Assembly (NCBI GenBank): GCA_027575765.1
Contig: JANBPT010000834.1
Span: forward strand, 1-21,389
Source of the DNA: Tieghemiomyces parasiticus
Lineage: Eukaryota > Kickxellomycota > Dimargaritomycetes > Dimargaritales > Dimargaritaceae
Direction of reading: 5' to 3'
Length of the DNA stretch: 21,389 nucleotides
Below are positions 9,661 to 21,113 of this stretch, piece after piece. The first letter of the stretch is position 1. Each line of letters begins with the position of its first letter. The notes below the pieces were generated by a model that saw nothing but the letters and a program-made list of their open reading frames with translations, was not told the DNA's origin and searched no databases. The position numbers and the translations under genes were made by a program.

Positions 9661-12600
9661 TTCCAGCCCAGTCGGAATAAAGGAGGGTGGCATGCGAAAT
9701 GTGTCCGTGGGCACCATCGGAACAGATGGCAGCAGGCTGTAATGTGCCATGCCGAAAGAGGGGGGGGCACGTAAGTAAACATTGAAGCCTCGGCCTCAGT
9801 TGGCCAAAGTGTATCTGTCATGCAAAACATGGGCAATCGGCCAGAAGGATAGGCAGGTCAATTACACTAATCATGTCCCCTCCGACAGGCTGTTTTTCGA
9901 CATTGGCATTCTTGGTCATGGCCGGTTGTCTACTACGCTGCGTACGTTACCCCTGCCTCATTGGGCCCCCCCTCCCCTCTTCCAGTGCACCCACTAGGGG
10001 TAAGCTGTCATGGTCAAGCACCGAGAGAATCGGCCTAGTTGCAGGCAATTCCGAGCCACAACGACCGAAGAATCGACCACGTAGTGTTAGGCAAGCGACC
10101 TGCGCAATAGCTGAGTTCTCGACCGTCCCCTCTGGAGCAGTCAGACCCCCCTCCCCGCCCTGTCTCTGGTACTCTTACACCGGCACTTGGCACGCCACTT
10201 GCCCCGTAGACGCTACTCGGTACAGGGCCGTGCTGATCAAAGGTGAGAGCGGAGAGGGTAAATTTACGCACGGTGTCCGGTCTAATCGAGTAAATATAGT
10301 AGCGCGGGATACTAGGCATCAGGGTGAAGGTGGCCATGTAGCCGCTGCCAACTACCCGCGATACACATTATGCCCATGGCGGTGCACGTCGGTGCCGGGT
10401 GGCTTGTCCTTACCTAAGAGGCATGGTGAGACCTGGCACAGAACGATGACCTCGGCTGGAAGCTGAATATTAGTATTAGGGGGGGGTGAATTGAAAGTAG
10501 ATAATAACACGACTCGCGCCCTCCTTATCTTTGATGCACACCATACCATCCTTTCGTACTGATGATGAGGGTGCAAGTACTGTTGTGACCGGCCCGTTAG
10601 TACGACCGATTAAGCCCGCAACGTGTATAAACGTATTGGGGCACACTGGATTTGGAATCGTATACATGCTGGCCACCTAACAGCGAGGCAGTCAACAAAA
10701 TAACATAAGCGTAAGGACGAGTAAGATCGTATGTACTTGGTGTTTCCGACGAGGTGAGGAGAATCCATCGTGAGAGAGGATGTTGCAAGCGACGCCGCCG
10801 TTTCTGAGGAAGGTGCGGCTGACCCGCTACAGGTTGTAGTGGCACGATAACTGCTACGCTGAGGAGGGAGGTACGTAAAACATCAAGGTCCGGTGGTTAT
10901 GTTTGGCAGAGTGGGTAAGTAGTAGGCAGTGGTGGGGGGGTACACTCCTAGATTAGATGAGATAGTTATCTGCAAGTCTTCTGGGCTGGCGGACGAGCCG
11001 TTAGGTCCAGTGTACCCGATATGACAAGCATTTCAGAATAAAAGGGGGGAGGGGCTCATGTGAGGGGGGGGAGGGGTCGGTACGAGCAAAATAATATAAT
11101 GCAAAGGACCAGCGCCATGCAGATTGGTACTACAAGGCCCTGTCGTCAAGGGGAACCCAGCCGCCTAGGGCCAGGTCTAGTAATGAGGAGGGGGATTGGA
11201 AGTAGCGGAGGTGCCAGGGGCCTGGTCTGGTCACTTCTACCAGAGCAATCGGGCTAGAAGGCCTCTCCAGAGTGCAGGGCACTAACCCGCCCGCAGTAAA
11301 TGAAGGTCTAGAGGTATGGTATTTCAGATGGTGAGGACACGCCCCAGGCAGGCGAAAGATGTCACACAAGCAGATCAAGTCAGAGCAAAGCGTAGGCCAA
11401 AAGGCGCTGGTCGGCCGGTTGGAAGGCTAACGCTGGTACGAGGAGCCTGGCGAGTAGGTGGAGGTCTATTGGTTCCAGGGTCATGTCCAGCACTACCTTC
11501 GTCCTTGCACTGAGGGGGTCAAGGGGAGGGACACAGGGCTAATATCGCCAGTATGTCTTACAGCTACTAGCTGAAATGGTGGCTTGGGAACTTTGATCTG
11601 CTTGGCTCGCTGGCCTGTGCCACGGGATCAGCTTACCAGTCTCCTTATAATCAAGGCCTATTTCCGACCCACCTTCCCCTCTAGACCCCCTCGAGGATTT
11701 TTACAGCCGTAGGGGGGGGGGCACTAAACGAACCAGTACCTCATTTGCAAGAGGGTTATGCAAGGGAGGGAATTTAGACGAAGGTGTCCGCGCTCCATGG
11801 ACGTCAGTGGCCTGATTCGATGAGGCATGCACTGCAAAGATATCCGCTGCGGGATGCACTCCTTTAGTTTTATCCAGAATCAAGCCGGCGAGCTGTGCTG
11901 GCATTGCATACGCACTAGTTTTCATTCATCAAGTCGAGGTATTAGGGAGGGGGTGATAGCGGGAGGTTGCCCTGTATTTCGCAGTCCTTATCGAGAACTA
12001 TAGCCCCTATCCCCCCTCTCGTTCCTAGGTTGCGGTTGAGTGGAACATATGGAAGTGATTGATTTCCAGCCGGCCAAAGACGCCCTCCTCGTGATCGTTT
12101 ACCTGCACCGCTTGACGCCGATGAGGGTGCACTAGCCGAACCAGCGTTACGCGATAGCGCTGAACGGGCCGGTCGGTCGAACCCGTGTAATCAATACAAT
12201 CCAAACCTGCCACCTTACGCGCCAGTAAAGGCAGTATGGCGTCATGGCTAAGCACGCAGACCTGAAGTGGAGGGCGACATCAGGCACCTGGAGACGTCTG
12301 CACCCGCGCACACCCCACAATAAACATCACGTCTCCGTACTTCATCACTGCTTGATCTGCGGAATCGGACAGCCCATCGGACGGGAATCCCGTTCCCTCC
12401 GCCAAGACATCAACCCCGCAAGGCCTTGATTCTGGCCTTTGCTGCCAGACATGGATCGAAGGTTTGCAGGCCTTGATTTATCACCCCATGATCGTGTCGT
12501 TAGGCGCGGTAGTGGCGGTTGCGCGTGGCACTGACAAGGCCCTAGAAAGTAGATCATGGGTCTGGATCGTTCAGATACCGAGCTTCGTCGATGTGTTTGT

Positions 12601-12700
12601 TTACACTAGAATGCCAGCCGGTGTGCGCATGCCACCAAGACAGAGGCCGTGGAGCTGGTAGGGTACCTCGAGTCCCCACCGCCTGCATTCATTCATCCAT
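9661..12700. other. Mixed to G-rich intergenic block
   Basis: No gene is identified. After a mixed start, 10450-11950 is purine-rich on the + strand, with G runs of eight to ten at 10479-10486, 11064-11071 and 11712-11721. Two short minus-strand frames (11701-11925 and 12025-12255) have balanced codon use but no identifiable function. Confidence 0.5.
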
Positions 12701-15700
12701 GAAGGCGGAGGGCCCTTAACGCGCCTGCCTAGCATGGGAGGGAGGGGGGTTCTGCCCCCCTGTTCCTCGGCGTCTTGGCTGTGCATTCCTATTCTCTGCC
12801 CGACCGATTCGCGCTTCTCACCCATTTTCCGCCTTCCGTATACTCATCAACAACCTCCCTCTTTCTCTCGCTCTCATTCTCTGTTCCCCCTAACCACCCG
12901 CCAATGGCCGAGAGGCGGACGCGCAAGGCTGCGCACGACATCCCTTGTACGCGCAGCCCCGCCACCCAAACGCCCCGATTTTATCCCTGCACCCTCCCCC
13001 CGCTGCACCTCCTCGCCGTAGGGCATTTTTTATGTTATTTTATTGGGAGGGGGCGCCACCTTGGCCACTGAGCCCTCGCCCCACTCCATCCCAATGGCAA
13101 TTATGACATGCACTTGAGAGTCCCGCCCCCCTAATTCCAACCCGCCCTCCTCCTCACCCCCTGTATCTCCCCGGCGGTTACTCACGCTCGTACACTCTGA
13201 TCCCTCCTCCCCGCGCGGGATCCACATTGCACCAGCCGCAACCAGAATTGGACTCGAGGTGGTCTGCAATACCTGCAGACTCCTCCCTCCCCCACGCCCC
13301 GTCTAAACCTGAAGCCGCTGCACCCCTTGCCCAGCCTCCCATTCGACACATTTAGCCTGCCAAGCCGCAACGCAGGTGGTGGGTCGAAACCGGCTCTTAC
13401 CTAATCTCGCCTCTCAGCCCACATGGGGATGGGGCCTTCACGAGGGATGCCCGCTGCCCCCTCCGCCTCCACTCTACGTCCCCGCGGCTACCCCGCCGGA
13501 CCATCCATCCCTTGCCAGCCGTCGCGGCCTGGACCCTTGTACGCCCCACGCACCCGTCTGCGCCCTCGACCTTCGGAACATTTTCTGTGCCCCCGCCCAC
13601 CTCAGCTGCCACGTTCGTTCTGTATTGGCCCAGTGTCTAGTCCGGTGTCTTCCACTCCTCCTCACGCACACACGCATGGGCACCGGCGCTACAGCGACCC
13701 CCACCCCTCGCGCTTCGCCGCTACCTACAGAGATGTATGCGATGACCACCAGCAATCCCCTTGGAAGCACGGCCCCTCCAAGCCCCACAGGCCAGCCGTG
13801 ATTTCACCACCTCAATGCAACTCCCACTCGCTCGCGTAGCCTTTCCGCCACTGCCCGGTCTTCTGGGTGACGCCCATGACGCCACGCCTTGCGCGGGCCT
13901 GTATGCGCACCATACGTGCTGTGGGCTGTCGTTAGGAAAGGGCTCCGTGCCCATCCCCGCCCGCCAGCTCACACGCACTCCACCGTCAATGCCCACCCCC
14001 TCTCCCCATCCTGAGCACGATGTGTATATGCTAGGAAGGGTGGATTACCCACGCTCCGTCGGGAACTATGAGCATATACAGATAGACAGACACCCACCCA
14101 CACACGCCCCGCCCTGTCCACGCCGCATGCAAGGCTGTTCGACTCCCGCTCCGCCGCCTATGCTGCCAGGGCCCTATTCCAGCCGGCCGATGCCCTAAAG
14201 CGGACCGGGCTGACGTTACCTGAGGCCTCGCCACTCCGTCTCCCCCCGGAATCCCGCAGCCCGAACAAGGATCCTGCAGGCGGTCCAATTTGTCTATATT
14301 TGCCAACCTGGGGGAAGGGCTTCCCATTTAGCGTGTCGCTCCCCCTCCCCTCTCTCCCCTCCACCCGTGCACCATTTCTATATATATTTTTGTGCATGCA
14401 ATTCCCTACCACATCATCGCTAGCCTCCCTGGCCTGGATCTACATCGCCCGCCCTTGCACTCCTACTGACAGTGCGTGGACTGCTAGTGAGAACGGCCAC
14501 CACCAGTCGCACCCTACAGGTCCGAGCTGCCAATTCCGCTCGAAATAGGCATTTTTAGGTTTCTACCTTCGCCTGCCACTACAAACCGGTGCCGTTCGTT
14601 ACGGCCGGATTCGACCTCTTCCCTCTCCTGCCCCCACCGCCATAGTTCCAAGGCTGGCCGGTAAGTTCCTGCTTTTCGAAAACGGCAATTACAGACCTAT
14701 CTGTTTAGATTATACTGCGTGCGGGCGACGGGGCTGCGCATTTACTCGGCCTCTCTCGACAATAATCAGCTTCGGTCGGAGGAAGGGGGGTGAGTTTCCA
14801 CGATAGCTGCCCAGCAAGAATTCCCCGCCGCCTTCCATTGCTAACCAACTGCCTTCTCTACCCCCCTCTCACCCACTCACTCTCCCTTTGTCTCCGGCGT
14901 CTGCTTGAATTCAGTGCTGCTCTTGTATCCCATCGCTGCCGTCACCGCCTCCGGTGCCACTCCCGTCCCCTCCCCCAACAAGGCCCTGTCACTCCCTCCC
15001 CCCCTTTTTTTCTTATTCTTCGCAGTGACCCACTCCGCCCGGTCGTCGGCGCTCAGGCATCCCTTATAAAAGTTGCCCCCTTCGCCCTCCACCTTCGCCG
15101 TCGATTAGTTTATGCTTCTAGATTTCCCATTCCGAATCCTCCTGCTCATTCCCTCCCCTCCTACCCACCTCGACTACTGCACCTTCTTCCCTGGGACTGT
15201 ACCACTACTTCACTCTCGGAGACCGTATCTGCCACTCAAAACCCCTCTCCGCCCCCTTCCAAGATTGCCTCAAGTTCTTATCCCTCGCCTTCTTCGTACC
15301 ACGACTTGCATGCCACATCCTCTCTCTCTCTTCGTCCGGTCTGCTGCTGGCTTATCCATCTCCCTCCACCGCCGCCGATAATCAGTCCATGCTTGCCCGC
15401 TTCCTCCCGTCCCCTGTCCTGACCGACCCACTTCGCATGTTGTCCGACCTCTGACAAACCCCTTCCCACCCAACCTCTGCTTCGTCCAGCACCGCTCGAA
15501 CCAACCGGCTTCACCCTTCACCTCGTCATGATGGTCCGCTCGTCCGCCTGGTGTAACCATCGACTTTGGCTCTTTTCTGGCCTGTACCGTCGCCACGTTC
15601 TTATGTACCTACTCACCGCTATCTAATTCTACCGCTCATTTTATTTATTTGCGAGGCCATTCCGGTAGCTACCGCAGGCAATATCTTCGATTTCTATATT

Positions 15701-17137
15701 TGTTTTTTTTGGGCCTATTTTTTTTGTTGGTACTGACCTACGTCGACTTTGTCAAACTACCTCCCGCGTTTCCCGCTGATCCCTCCCTCGATACTATTCT
15801 AGCACTCCACATCATTGACCCTGGTTTGCAGTCTCCCACTTTGACCTACTACGTCGGTTCCGTTGGCACACTACTACTTTATACCATTCGCTCCACCCGT
15901 TTCTATTCCAACTTGTTCCCCCGAGGCCGCTCGTCCACATCCCCCTCCCGAGCTGATCAGTTCACTGCACGCCGCGTCAACAACCCCGTCGACCCCTCCC
16001 CCCCTTCAGTCTACTACACGCTCGCCTTTTCTTGAATTGGCTCGTCATCCTCGAACACCGCTCTGACGCTTGACAATGTTAGACACCGGCTGTCATTGGC
16101 TCCTTTTCAATATTTAATTTATTATTCTCAGTATTTCTCAGCTTGCCGCGTTGCTACCTTGGTCCCTTACACCCCGTTTTCTCACATCCACACCACTGTT
16201 CATCCTACTGCACCCGGCCGAGCCAGGAATACCATCCGCTACCTAACAAACATCCCACGGCCACGTCGCTTCGACCATATTTGGTAGGTTTGGGCTAGTT
16301 CAAAGCGTCAAAGGAGATGAACACATTGAATGGTTTCTGGGGAGAAAAGGCAATACCCCTAACCTTGAAGCCTCAAATCGAATGAGGGGAGAGTGAAGGG
16401 AGGGGAATCCACACTACACTGGGTTCCTGTCTCTGATCCCAGGCTCTGCCTGATACTGCGGAAGAATGAGTTAGGCTTTCGGGCAGATTGGATTTCTAGC
16501 GGGCAGGCAAATTGCTGGCCTAATGGCCCGACCAGGCCAAGGTTTCCCACGCCTCCGCCTACACTCCCCCTCCTCTGTGGACTTGATGCGGAGTTCTCTT
16601 TCCCAGTGGTAGGGGCGTTTGTCACACTGCGGGATACGGGGGGGGGGAAACTATCGGCTTGAATGTGCGACACAGCCACGTCGCTCGGCTCCTTTTATCG
16701 TCTCCCAAATAGGGATACGTGCAGCCATGTCAAACCCAAGTTTTGGGCTGCGGACCTGGCGTGCTTCTCCTCAACCTCCCCCCTCCCTCGCTTCACTCAG
16801 CGTAGTACTGCGCCCGCCACTTCTACGTGGGCCCCGATTTGGCTATATTACCGAATTGCCTGTCGCCTTGTACCCTCATTAACCCCCACCTGCACTATCG
16901 CTCGTTATCGGAATGTATTCTTGCCACACAACTTCACCTACGTTCCTCTGCCAGCCCACCACGTTTAGCCTCAACTCGACGGCGGTATACACTGACTGAT
17001 CCCCAGTCAGCACTACTATCCCCTGGGCGAGTGCGCGACGTTATCATCAGCCCCGCACCTTTTTTGGTTACCTCCATTGGCGACGCATCCCGGGCTATAC
17101 CACACCGCCTCCAACGACCGACTTGGATTTATCTACT
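12701..17137. other. Long pyrimidine-rich (+ strand) region upstream of the sestrin gene
   Basis: About 4.4 kb with no defensible gene. The + strand is consistently pyrimidine-biased: 44 of 60 bases at 13141-13200, 43 of 60 at 14881-14940 and 42 of 60 at 15001-15060. The long frame at 14790-15422 is Pro/Ser/Leu/Arg-rich, as CT-rich sequence produces by itself. One purine-rich interruption near 16310-16650 contains a G10 run at 16638-16647. The sestrin promoter and leader must lie toward the right end. Confidence 0.6.
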
Positions 17138-20100
17138 ATGGATATCAACGGTTTATTCCAAGAGGGTAAGTACCGGCTGTAGTCATCTGAAATGGCGATT
17201 TCCGCCCCTCCCCCCTCCTGCTGGCATGCTTTCAATTACCCTCCTCCATAGTCGACGCCCGGCACCGGGCCCTCCTCTTTAATGTTCCGGCTGCCCTTAA
17301 TCTGGTTGGTCTGCATTGATACCTGATCGTCTATTACTCAGGGGCGCCCTTCAGAGGTTTTTCACCCAACGGAGTTGGTGGTCGAGTGTGTGGCCAGGAG
17401 GATATTGAGGCCATACGTGCCGCGGATTATCCGGGTACTGACTTCTGCCATCCGTGCGCAATCCGGGGTCTCACTGAACCGTTGCAGTACCACAGCCCTG
17501 GCTTTCAATGTCGCCCTGCCTTGTAGCTATACTACGGGAGCCATGCGGACCCTACTTCCCCCCATGTCAGGCTAGCGGAACCGCCACTATCATTATTCAT
17601 CGTTTATCAAAACCTTATGCGTTCAATGGCTAACTCTTCACTATAACTTCACTTCCCTTACCCTTCATCTCATGATAACTTGATGACTTTGCATCCCATC
17701 TCCTCTACCACCTCCCCCCCATCGTCTCCTCCAACCCCTTTACGCACTTTCCACTGCTCACCTGCTCTGCACCACCCCCAGAGCTGGTGGCTTGCCAGTT
17801 GAAACCCAGACTGCTCTACCGGCTCCACGAGGGACTCCGGCCTTTGTTCAGCACCTCAGCCCACACTCGCCAGGCGGCGACGGAGGAACTCTGGACCCAA
17901 CTCAAACGTGCTCTGTGCGACACGCGGCCGCCCGGTGGCGCGGCACCCTACCTTCCCACTCGTACCACCACGAGTCGAACCCTGCCCTTCGGTTCTCGGC
18001 TGGCATCCCGCCCACCACCTCCGCCACTATCGGCTCGGTGCGTTTCCTCGTCTTGGAACCCTGTAGGCCCCACTTCTCTACCCTCCCCAGGGCTGACGTA
18101 CTGCTCTCCGCCCGCCATCAGCAGCCCGACTTTACTTAGTCCATGGTCGGCAACGGGAGGTGCCTCTCCCGGTGCTCCTCTAACTCCACCCTCACCGTCC
18201 TCTCCGCTCTCGGTGGCGATGCAGCGTACCGACAGCCAGCCAGCGCGGCCGGTAATCGGCGGGGGTGACGACCGCTCCCTGCGTACCCTTACCATCCTGC
18301 GTACGGTGGCGGCTCTACGACTAAGCGTGAACTGTCCCTTCCCGGAACAGCGCTTGCGCTGGTCTCACTACCTGGGCCGACTCGAGCAGCAGGGTTACCT
18401 GATCCCCCAACCGCTTAACGCCTCACCGTCCTTCTTCATCCCCCAGCGCTTCCTTGTCCGCCTTCCACTGCCCACACCACAGACCCTGCGGCCCGCGGTC
18501 AGCCCGGCTCCGTTCGAGCGCTCTTCACAGCCGCCATTGTTCAGGCCTGATCCCGCCTTGCCCATCCTAGAGGATGGGCTGGACTGTTCGCCCGAGTCCC
18601 GCAAGGCTGTCCAGTCCCTCTACTGTAGCCAGGGCCTCGTCACCAATCTGGGCCGCGTATTCATGTTCAACCCGGAATTTTTGATAGAAACCTTTATCAA
18701 CATAACCGAAGAAATGCGCACCGCCGGACCTCTACCGCGTGCCGTCGTGTACTACTTAGCCATGATGGCCGGCGCCGAGCTCCAGTGCTACTACAGTGTG
18801 TCCCTATTCCAACGCGAATTTATCCGCTCGGAAGGTACGCTTTCCTGGCTGGACGGGCTGCACCGTGCCCCACCCAAGATCCAGGCACTGGGGTATCTCA
18901 ACTCCCTGCTGGCCAAACGGCCTTGGAGCATCTCCGCTGAACACTTTGACCTTCTGAGTCGGGGCTGTTGTGATATCCAGGCCATGCGGGCGGCTACTCA
19001 CCGGCGGGAACGGGTCCTGTTCCGATCCGGCTACGACGCGGAGCGTGGACCGGGCGACCAGTACGGGTCCCCAGTGCCCATGCTCGTCCCCGGGGTTGCC
19101 CTCCCCGCAGACGGTGCCCGAGTGGTTGCTGATAGTTGGTCGGCGGCTGACCTCTGTCACGCTGTGTTTGTACTTACTACCTGTCAGTCCTTCAGTGCCT
19201 TGGCCCTCAGCTGCGGAGTAGTACCTGAAGTGGACGTGCCCGGAGGCTTTGTGATCACTACCGGCACGCGCGATGAGGTTGCCTCCCCGGGCACCCAGTG
19301 TGCGCGCCAGGCCCGGGCCGCTGCAGAGCTGGCCGCCGACCCGTTCTTCAACCACATCGCCCAGCAGGTGGACGAGTACCTTTTTATCAATCCAGCTACC
19401 CGCGTCCTAGTGCGGCCGTGTGAACCACCTTCGTCATTACCACGCGCGGCCGACGCACCCGTGACCGACGGTGCCACTTGGCGGCTGCTGTCGGCCCTGC
19501 GCCACCAATCCGAGGGCCTCAACTTGCGCCCCGTGAGTCCGTTGGGTGTCTCCCTCCCCGAACTGCTTGATGCTTGCCCCGCTCCTGGTAGTCCGCCCGC
19601 CGAACGCCATCGCGACTTGACCTTTCCTCTGCTGTCTCAGTCAGCCGGCAGTATCGGTATCTCTGACCCGATATTTGCCATGGATGACCTGACTGTTGTA
19701 CACCACCCGACTCACCATCACCATCGTAGCCAGCCCTTTGACGTGCCAACCCGCCCCTCCGCCGATCACTTGGCTACTGGTTATGTGACTGCTCCCGCGT
19801 CGGACATTCAATCCATCATCCCTGGCCCTGTGACGGTGGCAGTTCCTAGCCTGGCTGCCTGCACCTCTGAAGACGGCACGGTGACCTCCTCCACGTCACC
19901 CGTCCCGCGCCCTGTCCCGCTCCTCCCCCCAGGCGTAATCGACGTGGCCAACACGCACCACTCGTCCTTCACACCGCTCAAGCGATACACCCTGGAGTGC
20001 CGACGATTCGCCCTGCCGCCCGAGCAGCAGGTCCGGCAGCATGACCATCCAGTGCACCTGGTCGGACCGGCCGATGTCTTCCAGCACGACCTGAGCTGGG

Positions 20101-20561
20101 AAAATGACGGTCATTGGCGCTTAGCCGAACACCTCCCCCAGCATGCCGAGCGGGTCCACCGCGAGCTCTATGTCATATCGCACTGTACGGATGGCACGTT
20201 AGGGTCCCACGTGAACTACGGGGATCTCGATACTCCCTGGACCGCCGGCGACGATGCGGAAATGTCGGCGGTTATTGATACTCGACCCTTCCGGGAAGCC
20301 GTCTGGCGGTACACCCAAACCTTGTTTGGGATTCACGTGTCCGATTACGCGTACGACGACCTCCGCCACTACCTTTCGGAGGACCTGCAACGCTATATCC
20401 GAAAGGTAGCCTGCCACTCCCATCTCGTCACCCCGCACGATTTCCACGGGGAGATGGGGAGCTGCTTCCGTATCGACGAGACGTGTCACATTAACCTGAT
20501 CGTTTGCCAGGCCAAGCGGTGTGCTGCCATGGTGCTCGCCCTGCGCAAGTTGAGCAAGTGA
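17138..20561 (+). CDS. Sestrin (PA26 family), two exons
   Basis: My model is join(17138..17165, 17782..20561), 935 residues. Exon 1 encodes MDINGLFQE plus one base; its GTAAGTA donor and the CCCCCAG acceptor join in the frame of the long second exon, which has no upstream ATG of its own. The sestrin N-terminal domain spans about 297-492: NPEFLI, GPLPRAVVYYLAMMAGAELQCYY, WLDGLHRAPPKIQ, LLAKRPWSISAEH, then WSAADLCHAVFVLTTCQSFSA and CGVVPE. The C-terminal domain spans about 741-933, including FQHDLSWEND, IDTRPFREAVWRY, YIRKVACH and CHINLIVCQAK. Animal sestrins are about 480 residues; the extra length is Pro/Ser-rich sequence at 50-285, an insert near 405-459 and a linker near 511-740. Sestrins are cytosolic stress and leucine sensors that bind GATOR2 and restrain TORC1. 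Cys345 and Tyr347 match the AhpD-like active site, but the His is Phe352. Confidence 0.93.
17166..17781 (+). other. Intron 1 of the sestrin gene
   Basis: This 616-base intron starts GTAAGTA and ends in a long pyrimidine tract plus CCCCCAG. A TGATAAC branch-like element lies at 17672-17678, and no other AG occurs between it and the acceptor. It is phase 1. It is long for a fungal intron, so an extra small exon inside it is not excluded. Confidence 0.8.
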
Positions 20562-20633
20562 AAATAGCAACAAACCAGCAGACGATACGGCGGCTACTGG
20601 GGTGTGCGTGTGTAATTTCTCCCGATGTTCTTT

Positions 20634-20650
20634 CTCTCTCTCTCTCTCTC
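20634..20650. repeat. TC dinucleotide microsatellite
   Basis: About eight TC units lie some 70 bases after the sestrin stop codon, probably in its 3' UTR. Confidence 0.85.
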
Positions 20651-20725
20651 ATCCGAACTCAGCACCTCATATTCTATACCTGTAGAGGGCTGACTCGTCC
20701 ACCACTTGTCTCTTACAGCCTATAT

Positions 20726-20741
20726 ACACACACACACACAC
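20726..20741. repeat. AC dinucleotide microsatellite
   Basis: About eight AC units lie in the convergent spacer, flanked by a short TATATA and by imperfect CA-rich sequence. Confidence 0.85.
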
Positions 20742-21113
20742 GCACCCATACGCACAATGTCTTTGACGGCCCCCCCTTCTCCTGAGTCCCAACTACATCC
20801 TTTACCATACCACCTAGTAATCCATGAATCATTGCTTGTTATATGCGTGGCTTCCACTACCATTTCTTCCATTATAAATCTAATGAATCCTAAGGTATTC
20901 CCCTCGTATCTACCTGTCTGATGTGAAATGTATCTGGTCATAGCTGGTCTAGCGAAGGACAACAGCTTGTTGATTCTTTGGTGAATATTATTTAGTGGTA
21001 TACCGGGGCAGTACCGAGAGAGATATGGGCGGGGAGAATGTAGCGGGTGGAATAGTAACCGGTTGCTGGTGGGGTTTTTGTGTGTGGGTGTCTTTTTTAT
21101 AAAAAAAAACAAC

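Noticed and set aside
9061..9836. Overlapping frames of about 180 codons on both strands
   Set aside because: Both are rich in Pro, Ser, Arg and Gly from GC-rich sequence, and neither shows a domain, a good start context or a supported splice site.
9873..10466. Frame containing GESGEGK, resembling a myosin-type P-loop
   Set aside because: The P-loop needs GK followed by S or T, but here Phe follows. No flanking motor or kinase motifs exist and the frame is compositionally random.
12165..12230. GGGTTCGACC on the minus strand, like a tRNA B box
   Set aside because: The flanking bases do not form a five-pair T stem, and no matching A box or acceptor stem could be drawn.
14790..15422. 210-codon + strand open frame
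   Set aside because: It begins at GTG and is Pro/Ser/Leu/Arg-rich as expected from a CT-rich tract. All frames here stay open for the same reason, and no domain is visible.
18804..19355. 183-codon minus-strand frame
   Set aside because: It is antisense to the conserved sestrin coding sequence and shows no domain of its own.
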